Positions 36,363 through 45,002 of a stretch of 64,000 nucleotides of DNA are shown piece by piece; within the stretch, counting starts at the first letter, position 1; each line of letters begins with the position of its first letter. The stretch lies in the NCBI GenBank assembly GCA_031177985.1, contig JAPSJW010000001.1, positions 682,001-746,000 on the forward strand, read 5' to 3'. This DNA comes from Microbacteriaceae bacterium. Its GTDB lineage: Bacteria; Actinomycetota; Actinomycetes; Actinomycetales; Microbacteriaceae. A program made the position numbers and the translations under genes. The notes beneath the pieces are model-generated. The model did no database searches. It was not told the origin of the DNA and saw nothing but the letters and a program-made list of their open reading frames with translations.

Positions 36363-36623
36363 TCAGACCGAACGGCTCAGCCGACGGGCTCGGGACTGAC
36401 GCCGCCGCCACTCGGAGAAGATCCGCAGACCGGCGACGATCGGGATGGCGCTCACCGGCAGCAGGAGCAACCCGATCGCGAAGCGCGGGACGCCGGTCAC
36501 ATCGGTCTGCTCCCACAGCTCGCCGACGATGATGAGGTGCACCGCGTAGGCGAGGATGGCAGCCGAGGTCAGGGCGAGCACGAGCAGGAACGCCGTCCAT
36601 CCGAGCTTCTGAGCGGTCGTCAT
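36363..36623 (-). CDS. small membrane protein
   Basis: 86 residues with two helices (LGWTAFLLVLALTSAAILAYAV and FAIGLLLLPVSAIPIVAGL) and a very basic tail (WRRRQSRARRLSRS). Not recognised. The frame is open upstream but antisense to other genes; ATG 36623 gives a clean membrane protein. Confidence 0.55.
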   Translation of the reverse strand: MTTAQKLGWTAFLLVLALTSAAILAYAVHLIIVGELWEQTDVTGVPRFAIGLLLLPVSAIPIVAGLRIFSEWRRRQSRARRLSRSV

Positions 36624-36674
36624 GCAGACATGCTCGCGGTCGGAGGCGGCACCGTCAACCGGCAGGATGGAGCC

Positions 36675-36869
36675 GTGGACTGGTTCTTCCTCGTCGAGTC
36701 GCTGCTCGGCCTCCTGTTCGTCGCGGGCGCGGTGACGCTGTTCGTGCTCGACGCCGCCGACCGGCGGGCGCGCAGGCGTCGCCGCGGCACGAGCCTGCTG
36801 CGCCTCGCGGTCGTCGTGCTCGGCCTGCTGTTCCTGATCGCGCTGGCGCTGCGCTTCGCCGGCATCTAG
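36675..36869 (+). CDS. small membrane protein
   Basis: 64 residues, two helices (WFFLVESLLGLLFVAGAVTLFVL; LLRLAVVVLGLLFLIALALRF) with an Arg-rich turn between them (DRRARRRRRG). Family unknown. CAGGAT at 36663-36668 lies 6 nt before GTG 36675, the leaderless pattern, which fixes this start over longer alternatives. Its stop overlaps the convergent reductase gene by 4 nt. Confidence 0.6.
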   Translation: MDWFFLVESLLGLLFVAGAVTLFVLDAADRRARRRRRGTSLLRLAVVVLGLLFLIALALRFAGI

Positions 36870-37441
36870 CCGCTCAGCACCCGGTACCGCACCAGCAGGT
36901 TGCGCGAGCCGGGCAGCGTGCGGGCGTCGATGGGCTCGAGCTCCGTCGCGCCGCCGAAGGCGGGCACGCCCCGGCCGATCGCGCGAGGGCTCACCATCAG
37001 GTGCAGTTCGTCGACCAGCCCGCTGCGCAGCAGGCCGTTCCACAGCGTGCGACTGCCGAAGACGACGATCTCGCCTTCGAGCGCGCCCACACCGGATAGC
37101 GGCACGACGCTCGTCGACTCCGCCCACGCGTTGTCCTCGGGCACGAGATAGCTGTCGCTCACCACCACCTTCGCGGTGCGGTTCCACTCGCGGCTGATGG
37201 CGCGGTTGGTGTCGTCGAGGGCGGGGTTCTGCGGATCGGGTGCCGCGTCTGCTATCGACGGCCAGTAGGAGCTGAACATCTCGAACGAGCGGCGGCCGAG
37301 CAGCACGGTCTCCGCCGCCGCGATGCGCTCGAGGTTGTACGAGTCGAATGCCCCGTCCATCTCCAGCACGGTGAAGTCGCCGCCCTCTCCTTCATAGAAG
37401 CCGTCGAGCGAGACGATGTTGGACACGATGACAGTGCGCAT
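36866..37441 (-). CDS. dihydrofolate reductase family protein (RibD C-terminal-like)
   Basis: 191 residues: MRTVIVSNIVSLDGFYEGEG at the N-terminus, LLGRRSFEMFSSYWP, and EIVVFGSRTLWNGLLRSGLVDELHLMVSP are typical of the RibD-C/DHFR-like family that reduces pteridine or pyrimidine-type substrates with NADPH. ATG 37441 has AAGGAG about 8 nt upstream, so the 10 extra upstream codons are not used. It follows the ECF sigma gene by 58 nt and is probably co-transcribed. Confidence 0.88.
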   Translation of the reverse strand: MRTVIVSNIVSLDGFYEGEGGDFTVLEMDGAFDSYNLERIAAAETVLLGRRSFEMFSSYWPSIADAAPDPQNPALDDTNRAISREWNRTAKVVVSDSYLVPEDNAWAESTSVVPLSGVGALEGEIVVFGSRTLWNGLLRSGLVDELHLMVSPRAIGRGVPAFGGATELEPIDARTLPGSRNLLVRYRVLSG

Positions 37442-37499
37442 GGTGCGCTCCTTCCGTCGAACTGCTGTCACCCGTGCAGAGACGCAGCGGACGGCGAAC

Positions 37500-38471
37500 T
37501 CATCGGTCGGCGCGAAGAATCGCCGGATGCGGCAGCGCTGCGAGCAGCGCCGGATCGAGGAACGACGCGATCCACGAGATCCTGCCGTCCTCGTCCACGT
37601 GCAGCACCTGCAGCGCTGAGGCCCGGAACGCGCCGTCCCGTTCCTGGTAGCCGAGCAGCGCGGACCGCCCTGACACCTGCGGGATGCGCAGCTGGCGCCA
37701 CGCTGTCGCGAAGACGCGGTGCTCGAAGAACGCGAGCACGGCCTGCCTGCCGGCGAACCATGCAGGGAGTGGCGGCATCGTGAACTGCACGTCCTCGGCG
37801 AGGAGGTCGACCAGCGCAGCGACGTCCCTCGCCTCGAACGCGGCGACGAACCGGTCGACCACGGCCCTGTGCTCGTCCGGCATGCCGGCAGGAGCGGGCC
37901 GGTGTCGAGCGAGCGTGTCCCTCGCCCGCTGCAGTGCGCTGGTCACCGAGGCGACGGAGGTCTCGAGCAGCTCCGCCGTCTCGCTCGCCGAGAACACGAG
38001 CACGTCGCGCAGGATGAGCACGGCGCGCTGGTTGGGGGGAAGATGCTGCAGGGCGGCGACATACGCGAGGGCGAGGGACTCCCGGCGGGAGACGACCTCC
38101 TCGGGGTCGTCGTCGCGGCCGATCCACGGCTCGAGCCAGCCGTCGTCGGCGACGGGCTCGCCGAGCTCGGCCCACTGATCGAGCGGGGGGTGCCGCTCCT
38201 GGGAGAGGCGACGGGTGCGCTGCTCGGCGATCCGCAGAGACGCGCGCGATGCGATCCGGAACAGCCAGGTGCGGATGCTGCTGCGGCCCTCGAAGCCGGC
38301 GAGACCCCGCCACGCGGCCAGCAGGGTCTCCTGCAGCGCGTCCTGCGCATCGGCGGCCGAGCCGAGCATCCGGTAGCAGTACGCCTCGAGCTCGCGCCGA
38401 TGCGGGTCGACGAGGCGGGCGAAGGCGCGCTCGTCACCCGACAGGGCGGCATCCAGCAGCGGGGTCGTCAC
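37500..38471 (-). CDS. ECF sigma factor with SnoaL-like C-terminal domain
   Basis: 323 residues. Sigma region 2 (AFARLVDPHRRELEAYCYRML), region 4 (LPPNQRAVLILRDVLVFSASETAELL) and a C-terminal NTF2/SnoaL-like domain (about 205-320, VVDRFVAAFEARDVAALVDLL). This is the SigG/SigJ-like type, where the C-terminal domain takes over anti-sigma control. Start GTG at 38469-38471; the ribosome site is weak. Likely drives its own operon with the reductase downstream. Confidence 0.92.
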   Translation of the reverse strand: MTTPLLDAALSGDERAFARLVDPHRRELEAYCYRMLGSAADAQDALQETLLAAWRGLAGFEGRSSIRTWLFRIASRASLRIAEQRTRRLSQERHPPLDQWAELGEPVADDGWLEPWIGRDDDPEEVVSRRESLALAYVAALQHLPPNQRAVLILRDVLVFSASETAELLETSVASVTSALQRARDTLARHRPAPAGMPDEHRAVVDRFVAAFEARDVAALVDLLAEDVQFTMPPLPAWFAGRQAVLAFFEHRVFATAWRQLRIPQVSGRSALLGYQERDGAFRASALQVLHVDEDGRISWIASFLDPALLAALPHPAILRADR

Positions 38472-38507
38472 CGTCGCGGCCGGCCCTTCAGCCGATCGCC
38501 GCCGGAC

Positions 38508-39692
38508 TCAGGCCGCGCGGCGACGCAGAGCGAGCAGGGCGAGCCCGGCCATCAGCAGGAGCGATACTCCGCCGAGCGCCGGCGCGGCGTCGTCCGCCCC
38601 GGTCGCGGCGAGCTCCGGCGCAGGTGTCGGCGTGGGCGTCGGCGCGGGCGCCGCCACCTCGCCGAGGTAGGTCAGCGTGATGTCGACCGTGCTGTAGTCG
38701 ATGCGGTAACGGCTGGTGCCCGCCGTGAACTCGGCGCCGTCGAGCAGCTGGGTGCCCGTGGCCCGGTCGGTGAAGAACGAGTCGTGGACGCCGCCAGCCG
38801 ATTCCACGATCACATACTCGGTGCCGACGGGTCCGGGCTCCAGGGTCTGCACATCGAGGGCGAGGTCCTGGGTCTGGAAGACGGCGGCGGTCGAGATGCG
38901 GTCGGAGTCGAGGCCCTCGATGCCGACGCGGTACGTGGCGAGCTCGTATCCGACGACGTTGCCGGTGAAGCGCATCCAGCCGAGCGACTCGCCGAGCGGG
39001 TCGTCTCCCGGAGAGAACGTGCCGGAGGTGGCTGCGACCCCCTCCAACAACTGATCCGCTCCGATGTTGCCGAGGGTCCCGCCGGAGAGGAGCCCGGAGT
39101 CCAGATTCACGAGTGTCGTCGGCAGCACGCTGGTGACGAAGAGGGTTCCGTTGCCATGCGCCTCGACGCCCTGGATGTCGCCGCCTGCCGCGATCGTCAC
39201 GAGCGAGTCCTCATTCGCCTCGATGATGCCGCTGCCGGTCACATAGGCGTCGAAGTTCACCTGCCCCGTGCCGGTCGCCTGGAGGAAGCCGGTGACATCG
39301 GTGACTCCCGCGACCTGGAGGCTGCCGACGACGTCCCATTGCTGCGACTGGGTCGTAGCGATCGGAGCCGTGATCGTCGCCGCCCCGGTCACGGTGATTC
39401 CTTCGGCACCCACCTCGAATCCGTCTCCGGCGACGCTGATCTCGGAGTCGGTGAGCACCAGACCCGACACGGGAAGCGTGCCGAGGTCGTTGACCACGAT
39501 GTCACCGACCGGGAACGTGAGCGTGTCGCCAGGCGACGGCACGACATCGCCCGCCCAGTTGGCGGCGTTCGAGAAGTCCGCGTCAGGAGCTCCGCCGTCG
39601 TCCCAACTGACGGGCGCCGCCCACGCCGGGGCCGCCGTGGCGGCGACGAGGAGGAGAGATCCGCCGACGGCGGCGGGAAGGACGAGTCGCAT
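38508..39692 (-). CDS. secreted LAxTG cell-wall-anchored protein
   Basis: 394 residues. Signal peptide (LVLPAAVGGSLLLVAATAAPAWA), a long beta-rich region resembling autotransporter-associated strand repeats (SWDDGGAPDADFSNAANWAG; VTGAATITAP; ATGTGQVNFDAYVTGSG), a Pro/Thr stalk (APAPTPTPTPAPE), then a sorting signal LAATG followed by a hydrophobic helix and RRRAA. Such LAxTG signals are used by class E sortases in Actinobacteria. ATG 39692 has AGGAGA 7 nt upstream. Surface role unknown; no sortase gene is in the window. Confidence 0.85.
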   Translation of the reverse strand: MRLVLPAAVGGSLLLVAATAAPAWAAPVSWDDGGAPDADFSNAANWAGDVVPSPGDTLTFPVGDIVVNDLGTLPVSGLVLTDSEISVAGDGFEVGAEGITVTGAATITAPIATTQSQQWDVVGSLQVAGVTDVTGFLQATGTGQVNFDAYVTGSGIIEANEDSLVTIAAGGDIQGVEAHGNGTLFVTSVLPTTLVNLDSGLLSGGTLGNIGADQLLEGVAATSGTFSPGDDPLGESLGWMRFTGNVVGYELATYRVGIEGLDSDRISTAAVFQTQDLALDVQTLEPGPVGTEYVIVESAGGVHDSFFTDRATGTQLLDGAEFTAGTSRYRIDYSTVDITLTYLGEVAAPAPTPTPTPAPELAATGADDAAPALGGVSLLLMAGLALLALRRRAA

Positions 39693-39761
39693 GGGGTTCT
39701 CCTGGCTCGGAAGTCGCGTCACTGTAGCAAGAAGCGACCCGGTCTCACCATCCCCGGTGCA

Positions 39762-40742
39762 TCACGGCTCGAGCAGGTCGAAGCAGCGCCGCACCCGCTC
39801 CCGCCACCATGCGGTCCGCTCCGGACCGGCGCTGAGGCGACGCAGCGCATCCGTGTCGATGGCGGGGCGCCGCACGGGAATCGCGCCGTCGACGGGCCGC
39901 AGCGGTTCGACCGCGACGTCGTCGGCGAGGAGCGACACCGTTCCGAGACCGCAGTCGTAGTCGAGCTCGGGCAGAGCGGCGGCGAGGTGGGCGCCCATCG
40001 CGATGCCGACGGAGGTGTCGAGCGCGCTCGAGACGACGGCGGGGAGCCCCGCCTCGGCGACCAGAGCGAGCGCGCGGTGCAGCCCTCCCAGTGGCTGCGC
40101 CTTGATCACGAGCAGGTCGGCGGCGCGGGCCCGTGCGACGGCGAGCGGGTCCTCGGCCTTCCGCACGCTCTCGTCGGCCGCGACCGGGATGCCCATGTAC
40201 TTCACGCGGCGTCGCAGCTCGGCGAGGTCCTCGACGGTCGTGCAGGGCTGCTCGATGTACTCGAGGTCGAACTCGGCCATCGCGTGCACCGCGTGCTCGG
40301 CCTCATCGAGGTTCCAGGCTCCGTTCGCATCGAGACGGATGCGCCCCTCCGGCCCGAGCAGGCTGCGCACCTCCCTGACCCGCGCGACGTCTTCCGCGAG
40401 CACCTGGCCCCGTTCCGCTACCTTCACCTTGACGGTGCGGGCGCCCGGAAAGCGGGCGAGCACGGCCGCGACCTGATCCGGCGGGACGGCGGGCAGCGTC
40501 GCGTTGACGCGGATGACGTCGCGCAGCAGTGCAGGCGGGGCGACCCATCCGAAGTCGATGGCCGCGGCGAGCCAGGCGGCCGCTTCGGCGTCGCCGTATT
40601 CGAGGAACGGGGAGAACTCCGTCCATCCCTCGCGGCCCTCGACGAGGAGCGCCTCGCGGTGGTCGACACCCCGGAACCGGGTGGCGAGCGGGATCGAGAC
40701 CACGACCGCGTCGGCGAGAAGCTCGTCGACCGTCGGCGTCAT
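39762..40742 (-). CDS. menC: o-succinylbenzoate synthase
   Basis: 326-residue enolase-superfamily enzyme of menaquinone synthesis. Catalytic Lys in KVKVAE, metal ligands in IRLDANGAWN, EQPCTTV and VAADESV, and second Lys in LLVIKAQPLGG. Dehydrates SHCHC to o-succinylbenzoate. CAGACT lies 6 nt before the ATG (leaderless). Transcribed away from the menB/menE block across two membrane-protein genes. Confidence 0.93.
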   Translation of the reverse strand: MTPTVDELLADAVVVSIPLATRFRGVDHREALLVEGREGWTEFSPFLEYGDAEAAAWLAAAIDFGWVAPPALLRDVIRVNATLPAVPPDQVAAVLARFPGARTVKVKVAERGQVLAEDVARVREVRSLLGPEGRIRLDANGAWNLDEAEHAVHAMAEFDLEYIEQPCTTVEDLAELRRRVKYMGIPVAADESVRKAEDPLAVARARAADLLVIKAQPLGGLHRALALVAEAGLPAVVSSALDTSVGIAMGAHLAAALPELDYDCGLGTVSLLADDVAVEPLRPVDGAIPVRRPAIDTDALRRLSAGPERTAWWRERVRRCFDLLEP

Positions 40743-40819
40743 CCCGCCAGTCTGTCACGGTGCCCTGCGGAGCGATCCTGCCTCGCCGCCCGGCTATCGT
40801 GGTTCGCGAAGGGGGACCC

Positions 40820-41257
40820 GTGACCGACCATCCGAACGAGCCCGAGCCGGTCGACGGGCCCGCCGAGGAACCGGCTGCGGCGCCGACCATCGAGCCGACC
40901 GACGAGCAGACCGATGGGCCGAACGAGCCCTCCGAGACCGACGATGAGTCGACCGACTGGGACGAGGAGCCAGGCAGGCGCCCCTGGCTCGGGGTGACCG
41001 CGCTCCTGCTCGGACTCACGGTCGTCGGGTTCGACATCGCGGCCTATGTCGCCGCCCTCGACGACGTGCATGCGGTCGCCTCGGCTCTCGTCTTCGTCGC
41101 ACTCGGCGCATCCGTCGTCGCGGTCGTGCTCGGGATCCTGGCCATCGTGCTCCGCGCCGGCCGCTGGTGGGGCGTCGCTGGGCTCGTGCTGGGCGTCGTC
41201 GCGAACCCGCTGCTCATGGTGTGGACACTCCGGGCATTGAGCGGGCCCACGACATGA
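40820..41257 (+). CDS. membrane protein with acidic N-terminal tail
   Basis: 145 residues: a Glu/Pro/Thr-rich cytosolic tail of about 55 residues, then three helices (WLGVTALLLGLTVVGFDIAAYV; ALVFVALGASVVAVVLGILAIV; GVAGLVLGVVANPLLMVWTL). No family recognised. GTG 40820 follows GGGGGA at 40811-40816. Its stop overlaps the next ATG by 4 nt, so the two are translated together. Confidence 0.75.
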   Translation: MTDHPNEPEPVDGPAEEPAAAPTIEPTDEQTDGPNEPSETDDESTDWDEEPGRRPWLGVTALLLGLTVVGFDIAAYVAALDDVHAVASALVFVALGASVVAVVLGILAIVLRAGRWWGVAGLVLGVVANPLLMVWTLRALSGPTT

Positions 41258-42264
41258 GCGACGACGACCGCTTCGAGCCGCCCGACAGCCCCGAGGAGGC
41301 GCGACAGCGCCTCTCGCCGTATCGCGCGCCTCAGCCGCCCCCGCCGCGCTCCGACGGCGGCGACGAGGACGAGTTCGAGCCCGAGCCCGATTCCGACGAA
41401 CGGGAGCCCGGGGGCGTCCAGGAGCGAGCGGCACCGGAGACTGAGCCGACCCGCCCCCAGGAGACCCTCGACGCTCCCCGCCCGAAGCGCGGGCGGCTCG
41501 CGCTCGCCGTGGCCTTCGTGGTCGTCGCGGGGCTCGTCTTCCTCGGCGGTGTCGCCGGTGTGATCCTGCTGCTCGTCGGCGACCGGGACGAGGGCGACGT
41601 CCGGATCGTCGACGAGTGGACGGACTACCCCGGCACCGCCTGGGGCGACCCGGATGCGGCGCTCGACGGAGCGAGCTACGAGGCGGCGCGCGGCGACATG
41701 GAGTCGCTCCTGGATCAGTTCCGCGAGCAGGTCGCGGAGCGCTACGGCGTCGAGTGGAACGAGACCGCCGACGGGTACGAGGAGTTCTCGCCGAACGGGT
41801 ACGACGGCGAGTCGATGCTGCGCGACGTCGCGCCTCCGAGTTTCCAGGGATCGACCGTGACCGACGACCCCGCCGCGCGGGAGCAGATCGCCGACCTCTT
41901 CCAGGAGCTCGCTGCGCAGCACGATCTCGAGGGCTACCTCCGGAACGAGCTGTACGCCGACGACGCGGAGGTGGGGCGTCGGGACTTCGGCGGCCCCACG
42001 CTCGAGGAGCAGCCGCTCTGGTCGACAGGGTCCTACAACGACGACTTCACCGTCTCGTGCGGCGCCGACGTGCTGGATCGCAGTCTGCCGGTCGCCGACA
42101 TCTTCTCCGGCGACTGGATGTTCGACTACGAGCTCGCCGGCGACGACACCCTGATCGTGACCGTGAACTGCTACGGCTACGAGCTGCTGTCGGAGGAGGA
42201 TCGCGAGGAGTTCGTCGAAGCGCTCGAGCCCTACGAGGGTCAGCAGAAGCCCGACCCCCGCTGA
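41254..42264 (+). CDS. membrane-anchored protein with acidic outside domain
   Basis: 336 residues: a Pro/Asp/Glu-rich tail (1-85), one helix (LALAVAFVVVAGLVFLGGVAGVILLLV), then about 220 residues outside, rich in Asp and Glu, with two late Cys (FTVSCGADV and VTVNCYGYEL) that could form a disulfide. Family not recognised. Coupled to the preceding small membrane protein by ATGA, so they probably form a membrane complex; function unknown. Confidence 0.75.
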   Translation: MSDDDRFEPPDSPEEARQRLSPYRAPQPPPPRSDGGDEDEFEPEPDSDEREPGGVQERAAPETEPTRPQETLDAPRPKRGRLALAVAFVVVAGLVFLGGVAGVILLLVGDRDEGDVRIVDEWTDYPGTAWGDPDAALDGASYEAARGDMESLLDQFREQVAERYGVEWNETADGYEEFSPNGYDGESMLRDVAPPSFQGSTVTDDPAAREQIADLFQELAAQHDLEGYLRNELYADDAEVGRRDFGGPTLEEQPLWSTGSYNDDFTVSCGADVLDRSLPVADIFSGDWMFDYELAGDDTLIVTVNCYGYELLSEEDREEFVEALEPYEGQQKPDPR

Positions 42265-42277
42265 GTACGCTGAACGC

Positions 42278-43162
42278 ATGGCGGTCTCTGAGCTGTTCGA
42301 CGAGCGGATCTGGCGGCCGGTCGACGGCTTCGACGACCTGACCGATCTCACCTACCACCACGACGCCGACGGTCGCGTCGCGCGCGTGGCGTTCGACCGG
42401 CCCGAGGTGCGGAATGCCTTCAGGCCGCACACCGTCGATGAGCTCTATCGTGCGCTCGACGATGCGCGGCAGAACCCGCGCATCGGCGTCGTGCTGCTCA
42501 CCGGCAATGGGCCAAGCCCCAAGGACGGCGGCTGGGCCTTCTGCTCAGGCGGCGACCAGCGGATCCGCGGTCGCTCCGGGTACGAGTACGAGGGCGGAGC
42601 CGCCGGAGTCGGCCGGCTGCACATCCTCGAGGTGCAGCGCCTCATCCGCTTCATGCCGAAGGTCGTCATCGCGGTCGTGCCGGGCTGGGCCGCGGGCGGC
42701 GGTCACTCGCTGCACGTCGTGTGCGACCTCACGATCGCGAGCGCCGAGCACGGGCGCTTCAAGCAGACGGATGCGGATGTCGGCTCGTTCGACGCCGGCT
42801 ACGGAAGCGCCTACTTCGCGCGCCAGGTCGGGCAGAAGTTCGCCCGCGAGGTGTTCTTCCTCGCCCAGGAGTACAGCGCCGAGCGCGCGGTCGCCACGGG
42901 AGCGGTGAACGCCGCGGTGCCCCACGCCGAACTCGAGAGCACCGCATACGCGTGGGCGCAGACGATCCTCACCAAGTCGCCGACGGCGATCCGCATGCTC
43001 AAGTTCGCCTTCAATGCCGTGGACGACGGCATGGTGGGTCAGCAGGTGTTCGCCGGGGAGGCGACCCGGCTCGCCTACGGCACCGACGAGGCCGCCGAGG
43101 GCCGCGACGCGTTCCTCGAGAAGCGCGCCCCGGACTGGTCGCCGTACCCGTGGCACTTCTGA
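42278..43162 (+). CDS. menB: 1,4-dihydroxy-2-naphthoyl-CoA synthase
   Basis: 294-residue crotonase-fold enzyme that closes the naphthoquinone ring. Typical segments: FDRPEVRNAFRPHTVDELYRAL, GGWAFCSGGDQRIRG (oxyanion loop) and QTDADVGSFDAGYGSAYFARQ with the active Asp/Gly pattern; C-terminus FLEKRAPDWSPYPWHF is diagnostic for MenB. TACGCT at 42266-42271 is 6 nt before the ATG. menE follows after 4 nt. Confidence 0.96.
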   Translation: MAVSELFDERIWRPVDGFDDLTDLTYHHDADGRVARVAFDRPEVRNAFRPHTVDELYRALDDARQNPRIGVVLLTGNGPSPKDGGWAFCSGGDQRIRGRSGYEYEGGAAGVGRLHILEVQRLIRFMPKVVIAVVPGWAAGGGHSLHVVCDLTIASAEHGRFKQTDADVGSFDAGYGSAYFARQVGQKFAREVFFLAQEYSAERAVATGAVNAAVPHAELESTAYAWAQTILTKSPTAIRMLKFAFNAVDDGMVGQQVFAGEATRLAYGTDEAAEGRDAFLEKRAPDWSPYPWHF

Positions 43163-43166
43163 GCCG

Positions 43167-44267
43167 ATGCCTCGGCCGCTCGAGCTTCTGAGGACGGTCT
43201 CGTCCGACCGGATCCTCCCTCCGCTGCGGGCCGCGCTCGACGGCTCCGGCCCCGCCGTGCTGCCGGGCGGCACGGGTGCAGTGCCCGACACCGTGCCGAA
43301 GCGCGTGGCCGTGGTCGTGCAGACGAGCGGTTCGACCGGCGACGCGAAGCGCGTGATGCTCTCGGCGGACGCGCTGCTGGCGAGCGCCGCCGCCTCGGAG
43401 GCCGTCACCGGGCCGCCGGGGCAGTGGCTGCTCGCACTGCCGGCGCAGTACATCGCGGGCATCAACGTGCTGGTGCGCTCGATCGTCGCGGGCACCGATC
43501 CGGTCGAGACCGCCACCCGCCCCTTCACCCCGGAGCGCTTCGTCGCCGACGCCCGCACGATGACGCACGCGCTGCGGTACACGGCCCTCGTGCCCGCTCA
43601 GCTCGCGCGACTTCTCGACCACCCCGAGGCGGCCGAGGCGCTCGCCGGGTTCCGTGCCGTGCTCGTCGGCGGGCAGGCGACGCCCGCCGCGCTGCTGGAG
43701 CGCGCCGCCGGAGCAGGCGTGCGCGTCATCCGCACCTACGGATCGAGCGAGACGAGCGGCGGCTGCGTCTACGACGGACGGCCGACCGGCGCCATGACGG
43801 CGAGAGTCGTCGAGGGTGAGCTGTGGCTCGGCGGGCCCACCCTCGCCGAGGGGTACCTGGGTGAGGAGCAGCTGACCGCCGAGCGCTTCGTCACGGATGC
43901 CGGCGAGCGCTGGTACCGCACCTCCGACGCCGGCGAGGTGGTGGAGGGGGTCGTGCGGGTGCACGGTCGACTGGACGACGTCATCGTGTCCGGTGGGGTG
44001 AACGTCTCGCTCGGTGCGGTCGAGCGTGTCGTGCGGGAGCTCCCCGGCCTCGACGGCGCGGTCGTGGTCCGGGTTCCCGATGCGACCTGGGGTGAAGTCC
44101 CCGTCGTGGTCGGCACGGCATCCGTCGACCTCGGCGCGGTGCGCGCCGCGGTGGCGGACGCACTGGGCCGGGCGGCGGCCCCGGCGAGGATCGTCGTCGT
44201 CGATGCGCTGCCGATGCTGCCGTCGGGGAAGCCGGATCGCGTCGCGATCACCGCGCGGGTGCGCTGA
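43167..44267 (+). CDS. menE: o-succinylbenzoate-CoA ligase
   Basis: 366 residues, an AMP-forming acyl-CoA synthetase, shorter than usual. ATP loop VVVQTSGSTGDAKRVMLS, YGSSETSGGCVYDG, the adenylate motif YRTSDAGEVVEG, hinge GRLDDVIVSGGVNVS and the C-terminal Lys LPSGKPDRV. Activates OSB to OSB-CoA for MenB. Starts 4 nt after menB; the stop directly abuts that of the IclR gene. Confidence 0.94.
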   Translation: MPRPLELLRTVSSDRILPPLRAALDGSGPAVLPGGTGAVPDTVPKRVAVVVQTSGSTGDAKRVMLSADALLASAAASEAVTGPPGQWLLALPAQYIAGINVLVRSIVAGTDPVETATRPFTPERFVADARTMTHALRYTALVPAQLARLLDHPEAAEALAGFRAVLVGGQATPAALLERAAGAGVRVIRTYGSSETSGGCVYDGRPTGAMTARVVEGELWLGGPTLAEGYLGEEQLTAERFVTDAGERWYRTSDAGEVVEGVVRVHGRLDDVIVSGGVNVSLGAVERVVRELPGLDGAVVVRVPDATWGEVPVVVGTASVDLGAVRAAVADALGRAAAPARIVVVDALPMLPSGKPDRVAITARVR

Positions 44268-44999
44268 TCAGGAGGCGCTGAGCTCGCCGAGCGCCCCTGC
44301 CGTCTCGCGCAGGCGGCCGAGGTGCCGCACGGCGGTCGAGATCCGCTGCACCGAGGTCGCGAGGGCGAGCGCCCCGACGAGGCGTCCGTCGGACGAGCGC
44401 ACCGGCACGGCGAGGCAGGAGCGATCGGGTGAGAGCAGCCCGATCTGCTGCGCGTAGCCGATGGCGACCGTCGCCTCGACGATCTCGTCGAGCACGGCAT
44501 CCGATGCGGCGCTGAGTCCCCTTGCCTGCTCGCGCGGCAGTTCCGAGAGCAGCAGGCGTCCGATCGCGGAATACGCGGGCTCGCGGGCGAGCCGTGCCGG
44601 TGCCGAGACCGGCAGACCGGCGTCCTCGTCGACGAGCACGATGCGGGTGCCCTCGTAGCGGGCGAAGTGCACCGCCTCGGCGACGTCGCGCCTGAGATCG
44701 GCGAGCAGGGTGTCCCGCTCGTGCACGGTCGGCACCGCAACGTGGTGCGCCAGCTCCACGACCCGCGCCCCGAGGATGAACCCCTGCAGGTCGGGCCGTC
44801 TCAGCAGGTACTCCTCCTGCACGAGCGAGTTGATCAGCCGATAGGCGGTCGCGCGGGGGAGCTCCAGCGCCCGCGAGATGTCGTTCGCCGTGACGCCGGT
44901 GCGGCTGCGCGCCACCTCCTCGAGGATCGCGAGGGCCTGGCCGATCGTGCTCGAGCGCGGCAGATGTGCGCCGCGCGGTGCAGGTTCGAGCGACGCCAT
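44268..44999 (-). CDS. IclR-family regulator
   Basis: 243 residues: N-terminal winged helix (TIGQALAILEEVARSRTGVT, ISRALELPRATAYRLINSLV) and C-terminal GAF-like effector domain (about 90-240, AEAVHFARYEGTRIVLVDED). It probably controls the amino-acid permease gene 3 nt upstream in the same transcript; effector unknown. ATG 44999 follows GGAG. Confidence 0.92.
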   Translation of the reverse strand: MASLEPAPRGAHLPRSSTIGQALAILEEVARSRTGVTANDISRALELPRATAYRLINSLVQEEYLLRRPDLQGFILGARVVELAHHVAVPTVHERDTLLADLRRDVAEAVHFARYEGTRIVLVDEDAGLPVSAPARLAREPAYSAIGRLLLSELPREQARGLSAASDAVLDEIVEATVAIGYAQQIGLLSPDRSCLAVPVRSSDGRLVGALALATSVQRISTAVRHLGRLRETAGALGELSAS

Positions 45000-45002
45000 C
45001 CG

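Noticed and set aside
33934-39692. genomic island between ccsB and menC
   Set aside because: Accessory content suggests insertion, but there is no integrase, tRNA, flanking repeat or obvious composition change to support it.
37719-40823. 1034-codon plus-strand open frame
   Set aside because: It runs antisense through the ECF sigma, LAxTG and menC genes, which have clear family motifs; its translation is Arg/Gly/Glu low-complexity, typical of GC-rich shadow frames.
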